Positions 23,986 through 34,938 of a DNA stretch of 64,000 nucleotides are shown here, one piece after another. Source of the stretch: Marsupella aquatica (lineage: Eukaryota > Marchantiophyta); NCBI GenBank assembly GCA_973895155.1, contig OZ316897.1, positions 12,896,001 through 12,960,000 on the forward strand. The letters are read 5' to 3'. The translations under genes were made by a program, and so were the position numbers. The notes below the pieces were generated by a model that was not told the DNA's origin, searched no databases, and saw nothing but the letters and a program-made list of their open reading frames with translations. The stretch's first letter is position 1, and each line of letters starts with the position of its first letter.

Positions 23986-26900
23986 ATGCAAAGCCCCATA
24001 GTGTCTCGGATAGCCATGTCTCAATCAGACACAGATTCACCTTCCAGTTCAGTTGAATCCTCTCCTAATCTTGTCGCTCGTTGTTTGCCAAGTCGCATAC
24101 TTAAAGCTCTACCTCTCTCACAGCAAATAGTGCCCAAAATCTCTGACTCAGATTCTGATGCAAGTTCTGGTCCTGAGCCCAGTGCTTACTATGTGTCGCC
24201 TAGTAAACCTGAGAAGCGTCGTCTCTTGAGCGTTCCATCGCCAAGAAATGAGAAACTTTCAATCCTAGGTTTAGGTCCGAGACGTCGCTTCAGGCCATCC
24301 ATCCCGGGTTATGGAGAGGGTATTCGGCGACCGATACGCGTATCGCAGTCGGCATTCAAGTCGCCACATTCAACACAAGTTCAACGACGGATCTTTCAGT
24401 CTCCGTGTGAGGATTGTTGAGCATAGACGACGATCGCAACGGCAAGCCCATGAACCATCCAACGCACAATAGTCGACACAAGAGATACGTGGTTCACCTC
24501 CTTGAGGCTACGTCCACGGGAACACACAAGAGAGCTTTACTGAACTCTAAGCCCGTCGGCTATACCGAGTCTCCACAGTGTAAGCTCTCCCTATCTCTCA
24601 AGTGGCTCCATAACAATGAGCCTTGGTTCTACCTCTCCAAGCACACATGCCTCTTATGATATAGTGTGCAACTTAGTTGTACCTAACCACATAGTTGTAC
24701 CTAATCACGTAGTTGTACCTAACCACATAGTTGTACCTAATCACGTAGTTGTACCTAACCACGTAGTTGTACCAACCCACGTTGTTGTACCAACCACGTC
24801 ATACCTAACCTAGACGTAAGAGTAAATACCCAACAAGGATCGGGACACAGAAATACAAAGACCGATATGGCGATCGGTCTTTGCATTGCCTGGGCTGGAT
24901 GTGCGAGCAAGCGAGGGAATCGGACTGCGAAGTCTAGACTCGGCCCTTTCTCGAATGGTCCATGGGAATCGTGGTGAACAAGTGCTCAATTTTCCAACAG
25001 CTCGCGGAGTCGTTGGGACTGCACGTGCGAATCGAGAATCTCCAAGTTCTCAAGGGCGGACTATTGGTTCCAGGCTCCAAGTATCGAGGAGAGGTCTTAG
25101 TGGCGTTCGGGTTATGTATAGAGAGCCACGGAGTCCAATTGTGTTTTCAGATGAGTCGAGTGCATCGGAGGACGAAGATGAGGAAGGAGATAGAGAATCC
25201 GATATAATAGCACAAGTTGTGTCTGAATGTTTAGAAGGAGCTGTCGAAGAGAATAGCTATAGTCGTCTATTCAGTGCCCCTCTAAATGCGTCAAGGAGAT
25301 CTATAGAGGATGGTAGCTCAGCAGAGAGTGATGCATCTATTCGTGAGGCACCTGAAGGACCCAAAAATGCCAATGTTATGAACGGATTTCAGGTTGTAGA
25401 GAAGTCAAATGAGCCTAGTAAAAAAGATAGGGACCGAATTACTAGGAAAGACAATGTGATAAATGACAAATTGAATAGAAACAAAATGAGAGAAATTCAT
25501 AAGTATTCGTGTTGTGATAATTACTGTCTGCGGAATTTGGGTCTTATTGCCGTGACGAAACAATGCACTTATTACTATGGGCTATCCTACCCAGAGAAGA
25601 ACGTCCTTCTAAGAGGATGTGTGAAGGGTGGGCATGCTGGTGCAAGTGGTTACTCAGTTAGCGGTAGATCCTTTTGTCGAAGTGGTTTTAAGAAATTATT
25701 TTCACTAGGAAATAATCGTCTCCAAAAAATCTCGCAGAACATGTTTTCTCGGATACATATCGGTACAGTTTGTCGAGAAAAATCACCCGCACATCTTGGT
25801 CTCGTCCAATGGCTGGATGATTTTTTTTCCACAAATGTCGAGAGTCTCCCCAACAAGGATATCTTTCATTTACCTGACAATTGGACAAAAACAGAAGTTT
25901 TTGATGCCTTCCAGTCCGAAACTCTAATGCGCCAAGAACAAGGCATGACATATTCGTGGTTTGTTCGCATTTGGAACAAGGAGTTTCCTCGCGTGCGCAT
26001 CCCCAAAAGGAGCCGTTTCTCCACTTGCGCCCCGTGTACTGAATTCAAAGCTCTCCGTGACAAGGCAACACTCGAAGCAGAAAAGAGTAAGTTTCTAAAC
26101 CTGTGTGTTACTCCCGATAATTTTATCGGGTTGAGTATTCATGTGCTTCTTCTTTGGCCATGTGAGTGAATATATCGTTTGAACAGTTTGAATATTGAAC
26201 CTGATAAATTTATCGCTGTCAAAGTTTTTCATTACGGTCTTGTGTTTGAATACTGAACCCAATAAATTTATTGTTGTCAGTGTTTATCATTACGGTCTCG
26301 TGTTTGAATACTGAACCCGATAAATTTATCGCTGTCAGGGTTCAACATTGCGGTTATCATGTTTTGTCCTAAACATTTTTATTATTGTAGGAAAATTCTC
26401 AACATTGCTAAACGAGCATCGGAAGGCACAAGCAGTCGAGAGGGAGAAGTTAGCAAAGCACCGGAGCAAATGTTACAAGAGTCCGGAGAAATATTTGGGC
26501 ATCTGTATTGATGGAATGGATCAAAAGAAGACAGAGTTACCTCATTTCATTCGGAGTCCGAAGAATATGGATGAAAAGTATTTCATCCCCGTACACGTAG
26601 TGGGTTGTTTGATCTTCAACAAACAATTAAGTTCAAATGTTTTTTTGAACTATCCTAATATTCACAATGATAGCAACCTGACCATCCACGTTATCCAGCA
26701 TATTCTGAATACTTGGGAAGGTCTGCTCTCTCCAGTGCTTTACCTCCAGCTTGATAACACAGCTCGGGAAAACAAGAATAAATATCTTATGGCATATTTG
26801 AATATGTTGGTGGAGATAGGTGTTTTCCAGAAAATAAAGGTTGGTTTCCTATTGGTGGGGCACACCCATGATCAAATTGATCAAATGTTTAGCAAGTTTT

Positions 26901-28000
26901 CTTCAAAATTGAACAAGCGGAAAGCTTTCCGGTTGGACACTCTTTCAGCAATCATAGAGGAATCCTACAATCCTACGACAAAGATATTTTTCGTCGATGA
27001 GGTTGCCGATTTCAAGAAATTTGTGTCAGACAAGGGTCAAGCAAATGACAAGGATATGGATGGTCAGGTTCTACGTACTCTCCACGGCATAAGTGCTCAA
27101 AAACAATTTCGGATTACTAGAGTACTCGAAGATGGAAGTGCTCGGTCCGTATTCCATGCCAAACATCTTTCAACGACAATCGATTGGGGGGAGACGGTGG
27201 ATTTTGTTTGGTACATTCCATCATCTGGAATGTGGGTCGCACCACAAATGGCATTGAAGTCAGCCACGGGAGCGACAGGAGACAATGAAGAGCAAGAGAA
27301 TGATGCTGAGGAACAAGATGAGCGGGCGGCTCAAAGTTATTTGTCAACTCTTCAAAAATATCGAAGAGCAATTTAAGATGGATTCAATTACTTTGACGAC
27401 GCAGATCGTCTATGGTGGGGTCGTTTTTTTGACAAACAAAAAGAAGTGATTCAGCACCACCTGAAACCTGCACAATGGAGTTTTGATTGGAGTTGGCCCA
27501 AGGTAAACGTACAGAGAGAACTTCCGAGTAATCCTACGAAAGCAGCAATGGAACCTAGCTTGGTTGATAAAGTAGCGGGTGTGAGGACAGTCATGTATTC
27601 CGGAAGTCGAAGAAAAGTCACGGAAATTGGAGACTTCAAGGATCTAGAGGAGAATACTAAATTTGCAATGATATGTGTAGCAGCCCATCAGGATCCCAAG
27701 GGAAGACCATTCTGGATGGCAAAAGTGACTGAGATTCTCACAAGAATTAACGACATCCTGGAGCGGATTAAAATCACTTGGTATGCAATGGATTCGGAGG
27801 AAGAGTCTGCAATTGAAGGCAGATATTATCCGGAGAAAGAGGCTTCGTCTAGCAAAGTACTGGAGGATGAATTGTCCCTATCAGAAACTGCCGTTTATGC
27901 GTATAACTTTGCGTTATTGGCAAATAGTACTCTCCCTATACAAACAAGACGAATCATTCAAAATGCAATGGAGACTGTAGTCGTTGATAGTCGAAGCTAG
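23986..28000 (+). CDS. DUF7869-like transposase candidate of element 2 (one in-frame stop)
   Basis: Three exons join in frame: 23986-24404, 24861-26086 and 26391-28000 (1085 codons), with GT-AG introns 24405-24860 and 26087-26390. The N-terminus is Ser-rich and disordered. A Cys cluster (YSCCDNYC, about residue 345) and CAPCTEF (about 530) follow. Three blocks are shared with the element 1 protein: CIDGMDQKKTE (about 586), LYLQLDNTARENKNK (about 666) and VGHTHDQIDQMFSKFS (about 705). The spaced Asp, Asp-Asn and His-x-His-xxx-Asp pattern fits an RNase-H-like catalytic core; this is inference, as the family (DUF7869) has no enzymology known to me. A TAA at 27374-27376 interrupts an otherwise open frame that continues 208 codons; CAA to TAA would explain it. 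Alternatively the protein ends there at 876 residues. Confidence 0.75.
24674..24800 (+). repeat. 18-bp tandem repeat inside transposase intron 1
   Basis: About seven copies of TAGTTGTACCTAAYCACR, with the last copies diverging to ACCAACCCACG. The unit is a multiple of three, so it stays open as a VVPNH-type peptide, but it lies inside the intron 24405-24860 deduced from exon phase. It is taken as an intronic minisatellite. Confidence 0.75.
26115..26331. repeat. Element 2 palindromes inside transposase intron 2
   Basis: Palindromes lie at 26115-26128 (CGATAATTTTATCG), 26203-26215 and 26318-26331, with a degenerate copy at 26260-26273. The last three sit in a tandem unit of about 58 bp containing TGAATAYTGAACC, which places TGAATA exactly 7 nt before each palindrome. 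Confidence 0.85.
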
Positions 28001-28143
28001 TTTCAGGTTTAAGTTATAATGGTTATCGTTCCCATGAATATGTACAGTGGTTATCGTTCTGGGACTATGTACTCCGCAGCTATAATGATATCTTTTTTTT
28101 AAATAATTGCAATGACAAACCAGTTAGAGAATACAATGCTGTC

Positions 28144-28263
28144 CGATAAGATTATCGACAACACCGCGACAGTCCGATATATGCAAAGTCCGATAAATTT
28201 ATCGCATTAATAAATGTGACAAAGGTTCTTCCTCATGGAATACAAAAGTCGATAAATTTATCG
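28144..28263. repeat. Element 2 palindromes between convergent genes
   Basis: Three palindromes, at 28144-28157 (CGATAAGATTATCG), 28191-28204 and 28250-28263 (both CGATAAATTTATCG). They lie in the 300-bp gap between the ends of the convergent transposase and methyltransferase genes. The last is preceded by GGAATA at 7 nt. Confidence 0.9.
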
Positions 28264-28307
28264 ACAACTTCATTGGTGATTGACATTATCCTAACGAGCA
28301 CACGCAA

Positions 28308-31300
28308 CTAATCTAATAACATGTCGTTGAGATCATCCTCATTTGGTGTTTTGGGAGGCTCTTCCTCAGTTTCTTCTTGTTCCTCTTCGGTCTCCTTCAC
28401 GACCTCAACTACGTAAGTCGATGTCCTGAGTACACCCAATTGGCCTGCAATTGGTGGTTGAATCTCATGACCTTCAACGTCGTGCCCTTCAATCTGGGAT
28501 TCTTCATATAAATTCCAGTTTGACTCCAGAATCATGATCCGGGATTTTACAAAACCAATCTGCGCAGAACTCTTATCAACAGCACAACCCTGGCGAGAAT
28601 TGAGGAGCGTAGCAGCTAATGTCGATCCGGTTCCACAACAAAGATCAATAACCCAATCCTCTTTCTCAGAGAAATGGGAAACAAACCAAGCCCCTAAACC
28701 AACAGGCTTCTGATATGGGTTCACAACAAATCCCAACGGATCAACGGACTTCTTGGTTACACATGGAACCTTGATGATATTGACGCGAGACTCATCCGGT
28801 TGGAAATTGTACATGTTCATGTTCCAAATGCCTTCCTCGCTATAGAAACCTATCGACCAGTTCTCAAAACCCCACGCCAATCGAGCTCCAGCGGGACGCT
28901 CATGAATGTTAGTCTTCTCCCAGATTCCAGCCTCGACCCCACAGTTGCATACACTCTCCAGTGCAGACATCACCATATGCATTTGTTGTAGTGAATGGAT
29001 CACAACAAACCTCCACTGCTTAGCGGTCGTCATCTTTGAGAAACTTGTCAACATGTCTAAAATGTCCTTTTCTGTGAAGGCCACTTCATCAAACTCCAAA
29101 CTAGGAGCATTAAAACCATACGGAATATCCGCAACCGCAAGGGTGTAAGCCCTTGGCTGAACAAAAGAATCCAAAATTCCGAACATCACCAACATGGAGA
29201 TAGTAGGGAAAAGAATCCCCGTCTGCATTTTTCCATGTTTGTTCAAACGCTTCTGCTGTGCCCTCGCCTAAGGACCTCAGCCGATTGTACTTATCGATTG
29301 CAGCAAGCACAAAATTCTTAAACACATAAGGGATTTCAGCTGAGGGAACAATAACCTCCCCCGCAGAATTATAAGTGACAGCCGGAACCACTTTGCTTTT
29401 CCTTTTTGAATTAATCTTCAGCTGTAAGAATGTCAGACACATCTACAGTTAGAATAGCGTGAGATGAATGCTAAAGCCGATAAAAATCTCGCGATGGAGC
29501 ACGCTAGCCAATAGATGGAATCGCTTAGAAACATACAAAGGAATGCTAAAGCCGATAAAAATCTCGCGATGGAGCACGCTAGCCAATAGATGGAATCGCT
29601 TAGAAACCAACAAAGGAATGCTAAAGCCGATAAAAATCTCGCGATGGAGCACCCTAGTTGATAGATGCAATCGCTTAGAAACCAACAAAGGAATGCTAAA
29701 GCCGATAAAAATCTCGCGATAGAGCATGTTGTGTGAGGAATGCTTACCGCGTCACTCAATTTCTCCGCCCATATGCCAAGGACCGAGACATTTGTTTCGT
29801 TGGGAAACATTTCTATGCATGTTGCCCAATCTGGCTGACCAGATATCTGCAAAAATAGTTTCTTCACCTTGGCAAGCTTTTTCAACTTCTCACCTTCCTT
29901 GTGCATTTGATCCAAAGTGATCACCTTCCCGATAACCCTATTCAAGAGACGCTTGACATGCTCTTTATTTGACAGTCCTTGGAGACCTCGAAATGAATTT
30001 AAGTTGAGGTCACCAGCAAGTTTATTCATTTTAATCTCCCTTACCGTCAAAGGTTTTACCTTTCCCTTTGCGTTCGTCGTTGCCACAATTTTTTTGGTTT
30101 GTCCTAAGACAATACCTTTCTCCCACATCTGGAAAATCTTCTCCTGAAGATCCCAAATTTCACCTATTCGGAAAGCAATTTGGAAAGCCGGATCATGTTT
30201 GGCCATGGAGTCATGAACTCCTGGCGTGTACTCCATCATGCATTCTTGACAACATGCTTCGCGGACATCTTTAGTCGAGCCCACACCCATTTCAAGGAAA
30301 ATATTGTGACGAGCGCGAACTTGGTCAATTTTAGTCATGTTCTTCCGATACTCCTGGTCATAGTTATGCTGGAAGCCTAACTTTCGGACCTCGGATCTCG
30401 TAAGCCCAGCGTAAACCCAAGCTTCCAGCTCACCATATATTTGCTTCCCGTACATTTTAAACAACTCGGACTCTGCCCGAGCACCATGATTCCCTCCAAT
30501 AATTCTATACTTCCATACCCTTGACTTCAGGATGTCCCAATCTGCGGTTGTGGGACAATCCTTTGGATCCACACACAGCGCAAACGGGGCACTGAAGTTG
30601 GTGGGGTTTTTCATGAGAAGTATCTTGATATTTTCCACATGCAATCTATCCACTGGTCTAATCAAAGTTGACAAATCCCCCTCCTCATCAAATATGAGAT
30701 TGTCGACATGCAGAAGCACAGTTGTCCTTTGCACCCTTCGTTGCATCAGAAGACTGAGCTCTGCCTTGATCGCGTCCGTCTCATACATTGAAAGAGCCAT
30801 CTCCTCCTCCTGATCAGCCTACAAAAGCGTTGCAAATTCAATTAAGGAAAGAAACTGCGAGATTTTTATCGGAGTTTGCATTTGTTCAACATAACTCCAC
30901 AATCCGCAATTCAGGAAATAAACAACGAGATTTTTATAGGATTTCGTGTTTGTTAAACAGTACAACGACGTAGTACTTACCAATGGCGCCGCAGGAACCG
31001 CGACTGGAACTGATGGAATTGACGGAGCTCTATCTACTTCTGCAGCCACTGTCTCAGTCCAGCCAGTCCTCTTCCTCTTTGTGCTAAGTCCAGAACCAGA
31101 TGGCCCGGATCCCTCGGATCCTTTACTTTCGCTTGGTTTAACGGATGGTCCTCGATGGTTGCCCCGGCCTCTCCCACTACCGCCAGTTTCCTGGCTCTTC
31201 TTCCCACCGTTAGAGGTTCCCGCGACATCTCCCCTGCCGCTACCTCTCCCTTTCCCTCTTCCACTTCCCGAAACCCGACCAGAAGTTGTAGGTTCGTCCA

Positions 31301-31949
31301 CGTCAATATGTGTAGAGGATTGCAATGGTTCTTTCCGCCCCGATATTTTATCGGCATTAGAACCACCGCTGCCACTTGAACCTGGTTTCTTGAAAACAAT
31401 TTTGCGGACAGGTTTGAACTCTTCACCCACAAGTCTCTTGTACTCTGCGTTCACCCTTGGAAGCATGATGGCATCACAATCTTGCACATACTGGCCGATC
31501 CAAGCCGAACCCATAACATTCATCTCTCTTGCTGCCCGAACATCGGCAACAAGGGGATCTTCTGGATAACTGTCCATCGATTTCTCATCAAAGTTATCGA
31601 GAGTAACAATGAGAGATGTGAAACCCTTGCGCCCACACATTGTCAAGAAACTAAGGCCCTCTGTCAACACTTTTCCCTCCCCGTGGCCAACCATGAACTC
31701 GACGACGGCAACAGCAATGACAGGGCCATACGAAACATTAACCTTCGTCGATTTTTGCAACTGGACCCAAAGGATTGGGGTAGCACAGTCTTCGAAACCC
31801 GTGGACTGTAATCTGGCGTCACGGAAGTACCATGACTTCTTGATACACTTGACCTCTTCACAAATGTCTTCACTTGTCCAAATTGCATTGGTGAGGCTTG
31901 TCATGAGACTTTCTGCCTCAGCAGATCCACTCTTTCCACTAGCAGCCAT
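28308..31949 (-). CDS. ParB-like/beta-class DNA methyltransferase fusion of element 2
   Basis: Exons 31949-30981, 30818-29748 and 29442-28308 join in phase across introns with clean GTAAG donors. Exon 1 encodes an unknown N-terminal domain and a Gly/Arg/Ser-rich linker (GSGRGKGRGSGRG). Exon 2 holds a ParB/sulfiredoxin-like domain: RPVDRLHVENIKILLMKNP (about residue 380) and YRIIGGNHGARAESELF (about 430), the latter in the place of the ParB GERRxxA box. Exon 3 has GDV, motif IV DIPYGF (about 785), then NPYQKPVGLGAWF and AdoMet motif I DLCCGTGST (about 945). The order IV before I marks a beta-class N4-cytosine or N6-adenine enzyme. The frame changes between about 29185 and 29140, just before motif IV: a frameshift mutation, or an assembly error. 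ParB-methylase fusions are familiar in phages and bacteria. The target base cannot be told from sequence. Confidence 0.75.
29461..29726. repeat. 75-bp minisatellite in methyltransferase intron 2
   Basis: About 3.5 copies of an exact 75-bp unit (GAATGCTAAAGCCGATAAAA start points near 29467, 29542, 29617 and 29692). Each unit carries a variant of the element palindrome, CGATAAAAATCTCG, preceded by GGAATG at 7 nt. Because 75 is 25 codons, both strands stay open across it, but exon phase places it inside intron 29443-29747. Confidence 0.88.
30819..30980 (-). other. Methyltransferase intron 1 with half-palindromes
   Basis: Intron bounded by GTAAGTACTA and TTTTGTAG on the minus strand, in phase 0. 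It contains two copies of GAGATTTTTAT(C/A)GGA, the complement of the CGATAAAAATCTC variant found in the intron 2 minisatellite. Confidence 0.75.
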
Positions 31950-32072
31950 GGAAAAGTCTGCAAATAAACAAATTCCAATGCAAAGAGCGATAAAATTATT
32001 GCCGCCAATCTCACAGCACATGTGGACACGACATCTCATCACACAAGGACAAAGAGACCGATAAAATTATCA
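31341..32072. repeat. Diverged element 2 palindromes at the 5' end of the methyltransferase gene
   Basis: CGATATTTTATCG lies in the coding sequence at 31341-31353. Diverged copies CGATAAAATTATTG (31988-32001) and CGATAAAATTATCA (32059-32072) lie in the presumed leader and promoter. Confidence 0.7.
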
Positions 32073-32124
32073 CAAAAGTGAGCCTTCTTTAAATTGACGG
32101 CCGAGTGTACAGGTCGAAGAATCA

Positions 32125-32175
32125 GCTACGGAACCCTAAATCCAAAACCTTAACCCCTAAACCTAAACCCTAATC
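32125..32175. promoter_or_regulatory. Telomere-like (telo-box) tract upstream of the methyltransferase gene
   Basis: Degenerate repeats of CCCTAAA/AACCTAAACCCTAAT lie between the stop of the 32170-32883 gene and the start of the methyltransferase gene. AAACCCTAA is a known plant promoter element (telo-box); whether it works here is inference. A short interstitial telomere-like tract is the alternative. Confidence 0.5.
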
Positions 32176-32883
32176 ATAGTTGAACCTCGCCAGAGCGAAG
32201 CGTTCGATCCGTTTCTTGGGCCATTGGGGAATATGAGTGACGCGATGATCATAAGCCCACAGCCAATGGAAATCAACTTCACCAGTCTCAGGATTCACTA
32301 CTGCTACTGAATACCGGCGTGACGGAATGTCACAACAAGCATTTGTGCAGCATGGACAGATCTCACCATTGGCAAGGACGTTCGTCCACAGGCAACTTAC
32401 ATAGATCAAGTTAAAGAGCCCACAGACCGGCTGGGGGGGGAGTTGACGAATCTTGTATGAATATAGTTTCCCACCAGTGTCAATAAAAAACTCGGTGGCA
32501 AGAGGATTGTCCAGCTCGTCAATCACATCCTGAATCTCATCGAATGCTCTATGTCTGTTGTCGGCATAGAATTCTGGCTCATAAGCAGGATTGCCCTTCA
32601 CAACATGACAGCAGTGGAGTATAAAATGTCTTATTGCACCGGTTTTCAGAAAGAGTAGGATAACTCTTCTAGAAAATCCAACATATCTATCCCACCGAAT
32701 ATAAAATTCTCCCCCTACCTGATCTATGTAGAAGTGAAATGCGTTATGGTAAAACGGTTTTACTACCAGCCTGCATATCTTTAAAATTAGTGACTCATCC
32801 AGCCTCCTTAGCTGGTCCAGCATGGCTCCATTCCCCCATTCTGGAGGATTCGGGTAGGGTACAAAAATGCGTCGCTTGAGCAT
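32170..32883 (-). CDS. Unrecognised cysteine-containing protein of element 2
   Basis: An intact frame of 237 codons beginning MLKRRIFVPYP. The start is preceded by CGGTGATCAG, which could be a splice acceptor, so this may be the last exon of a longer minus-strand gene that begins with the F-box-like exon at 35487-34939. A pair of Cys clusters, CPCCTNACC (about residue 180), could bind zinc. Aromatic/basic segments (FYIDQVGGEFYIRWDRY) suggest a folded domain. I do not recognise the family. It lies 220 bp upstream of the methyltransferase gene on the same strand. Intact length and ordinary composition argue for a real protein. Confidence 0.55.
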   Translation of the reverse strand: MLKRRIFVPYPNPPEWGNGAMLDQLRRLDESLILKICRLVVKPFYHNAFHFYIDQVGGEFYIRWDRYVGFSRRVILLFLKTGAIRHFILHCCHVVKGNPAYEPEFYADNRHRAFDEIQDVIDELDNPLATEFFIDTGGKLYSYKIRQLPPQPVCGLFNLIYVSCLWTNVLANGEICPCCTNACCDIPSRRYSVAVVNPETGEVDFHWLWAYDHRVTHIPQWPKKRIERFALARFNYD

Positions 32884-32999
32884 GGCCTGATCACCGAATA
32901 GAAATCAGGAATAAATTTTGGAGAACATACTAATTACAATTCTACAAGTTTCATCCAACTTTACAGTACCTTGTATAACGGGCTGTGAAGCCAATGCAC

Positions 33000-34880
33000 T
33001 TGTCAGCTAATCGTCCGAAGAGGCGCAAAAAAATACACTCTGGACCACACAACCCAAAGTCAGGGGAGGCAGAGTCAATTATATTCAAAGTGTTTCTTTA
33101 AGTCGCGACTACAACTTTCACCTACTCGTAATTGCTCCGGCGTTGCCTAACTCCAGCGTTGAGCCCCTCTTAGATTTGCTACCATCATGGCCATTAGGGA
33201 TGCAACTAAAAAAAGGAGGCTAGTAAGATCAAGGACAAGACTTGAGAAAAGCGCGCTCCACTTAACTTTATTGGGCCCATTGCCGATCACGGAAATATGA
33301 ACTATTTTTCTGACGGATCACCATAGGGGCCCAAGAAGCCCCACATGAGCCCGATCATGGGGCCGCATATTTCTCGGCCAACGGACCCAGGGGCCAAAAG
33401 TTATGGCCGACTCAAGCCGCATGCTTGTAGTTTGGGCCCGTTGCCGATCATGGAAAAATAAACTATTTTTCCAATGGATCACCATAGGGGCCCGAGAAGC
33501 CCCACATGAGCCCGATCATGGGGCCGCATATTTCTCGGCCAACGGACCCAGGGGCCAAAAGTTATGGCCGATTCAAGCCCCATGCTTGTAGTTTGGGCCC
33601 GTTGCCGATCACGGAAAAATGAACTATTTTTCCAACGGATCACCATAGGGGCCTGAGAAGCCCCACATGAGCCCAATCATGGGGCCGCATATTTTTTGGC
33701 CAACGGATCTAGGGGCCAAAAGTTATGGCCGATTTAGACTCGATTAGAGTCGCCGCGCATCGATGGACCAAGAAGGGGTTGCCTGGACCAGGGGGGTTGC
33801 CTGGACCAGAGCGGGGTTAGGGCCGTAACTTTTAGCCCCTTATGCCACAATTTGCGCTCAAGGCCAAGTTACAGAAGGTTTTCAATTATCTTCGTTTCGA
33901 GCTAAGTGGCGGGGCCCACGGACCCTCGGGTAGGGGGCCAAAGATAGGGGACCAAAGCTGGTCCGGGGGTGGCAGGTCCCCAGAAGCATATATGAGGGGA
34001 GTGGTCCTCTCAAGTTTGAGCTCGAGCTGATCGCGATCAACGAAGATACGTCGTTTCGAGTTTTGAAGCGGAAACAAACATAACTCGACGACCGGATCTC
34101 CGTTGGGGGAGTTCTTGGGCTCGTTGGAAAGCTAATGAAGAAAGCTACCTCGTGGTGCTCTCTGATTGTGCATTGGATGATTTTGGTTTTGAGGCTTGCA
34201 ATGGGGGGAGTCCCTCTTGCCGATCCGAAGTCGAACAGTGACCAAACCGCATTTGGTTCCCATGGGGACCTGATGTTGGAGAGGTAGAACCAAGTAGACT
34301 TTGGGGGCTGCCATTGAGATCTGGTCCCGATGCATGGTGAGAGGTTGAGCTTCAGTTTCTAGAATGGTCCCGGCGTGTTACTACTAGTTTGTGACAAACT
34401 GAGTTTGGGCCATGGGCATGTCCTGGAGGCAGGGCGGTCAGCCATTGACGGGTATAAAGTGGGGAAGCTTGGGCGACATCCGGTAGATAGACTGTTCTGG
34501 ACGAACAGTGATGTCGACCTTAGTTTCAGCTTATGGCAAGGCCATGCGGGCCTGGGAGGCTCTATCCGCTGACCTACTTACTAACGACTGTTGAGCTTGA
34601 GGCAAGACAAGGGTCTTGGGAGTTCCGAGATCAAGACAAGTTCTTACCGGTTGGTTGGTTGCTTGTGCAGATAGCAAAGACCGTTGAGCGACGGTTGTGC
34701 TGACGAGGGCAAGTGCGGCTTCGTATGGGAGGGGTCGCTGACGACAAGGAGTATAGTCGGGGAGAACTTGCCCCAACATTCCGTGTTAGTGCAAGGTTCG
34801 ACTTGTTTCAAGGCTGAGAAACGAGTTTGGACGGGCACGTGGTGGGAGGGCCACCACTCTTTACAAGCACCCAAAATCGA
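33000..34880. mobile_element. GC-rich block, probable third-level insertion in element 2
   Basis: Between the 32.9-kb gene and the palindrome at 34899 lies about 1.9 kb of GC-rich sequence lacking the element 2 palindrome. It contains the 161-bp tandem repeats and sequence reminiscent of plant LTRs (for example GGATCTCCGTTGGGGGAG and TCGTTGGAAAGCTAATGAAG near 34095-34140). No coding region, TG...CA ends or target duplication could be fixed, so an LTR or non-autonomous insertion is only suspected. Confidence 0.35.
33270..33753 (+). repeat. Three tandem copies of a 161-bp GC-rich unit
   Basis: Copies start at about 33270, 33431 and 33592, each opening with TTGGGCCCRTTGCCGATCA and running through CGGCCAACGGACCCAGGGGC. 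They differ by a few substitutions. Base composition is clearly more GC-rich than the surrounding element. Confidence 0.9.
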
Positions 34881-34898
34881 CTAGAGGAATGAGGAGTG

Positions 34899-34912
34899 CG
34901 ATAAATTTATCG
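34899..34912. repeat. Element 2 palindrome downstream of the F-box-like gene
   Basis: CGATAAATTTATCG with GGAATG exactly 7 nt upstream, 27 bp beyond the stop codon of the F-box-like frame. Confidence 0.9.
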
Positions 34913-34938
34913 GATGTTCGCAGCAATGCCTCATCCAC

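Noticed and set aside
29433-29747. C-terminal extension of the ParB exon with four CSIARFLSALAF peptide repeats
   Set aside because: The 75-bp array lies between a clean GTAAGCATT donor and a CTGTAG acceptor that join exons in phase, so the peptide repeat is most likely never made.
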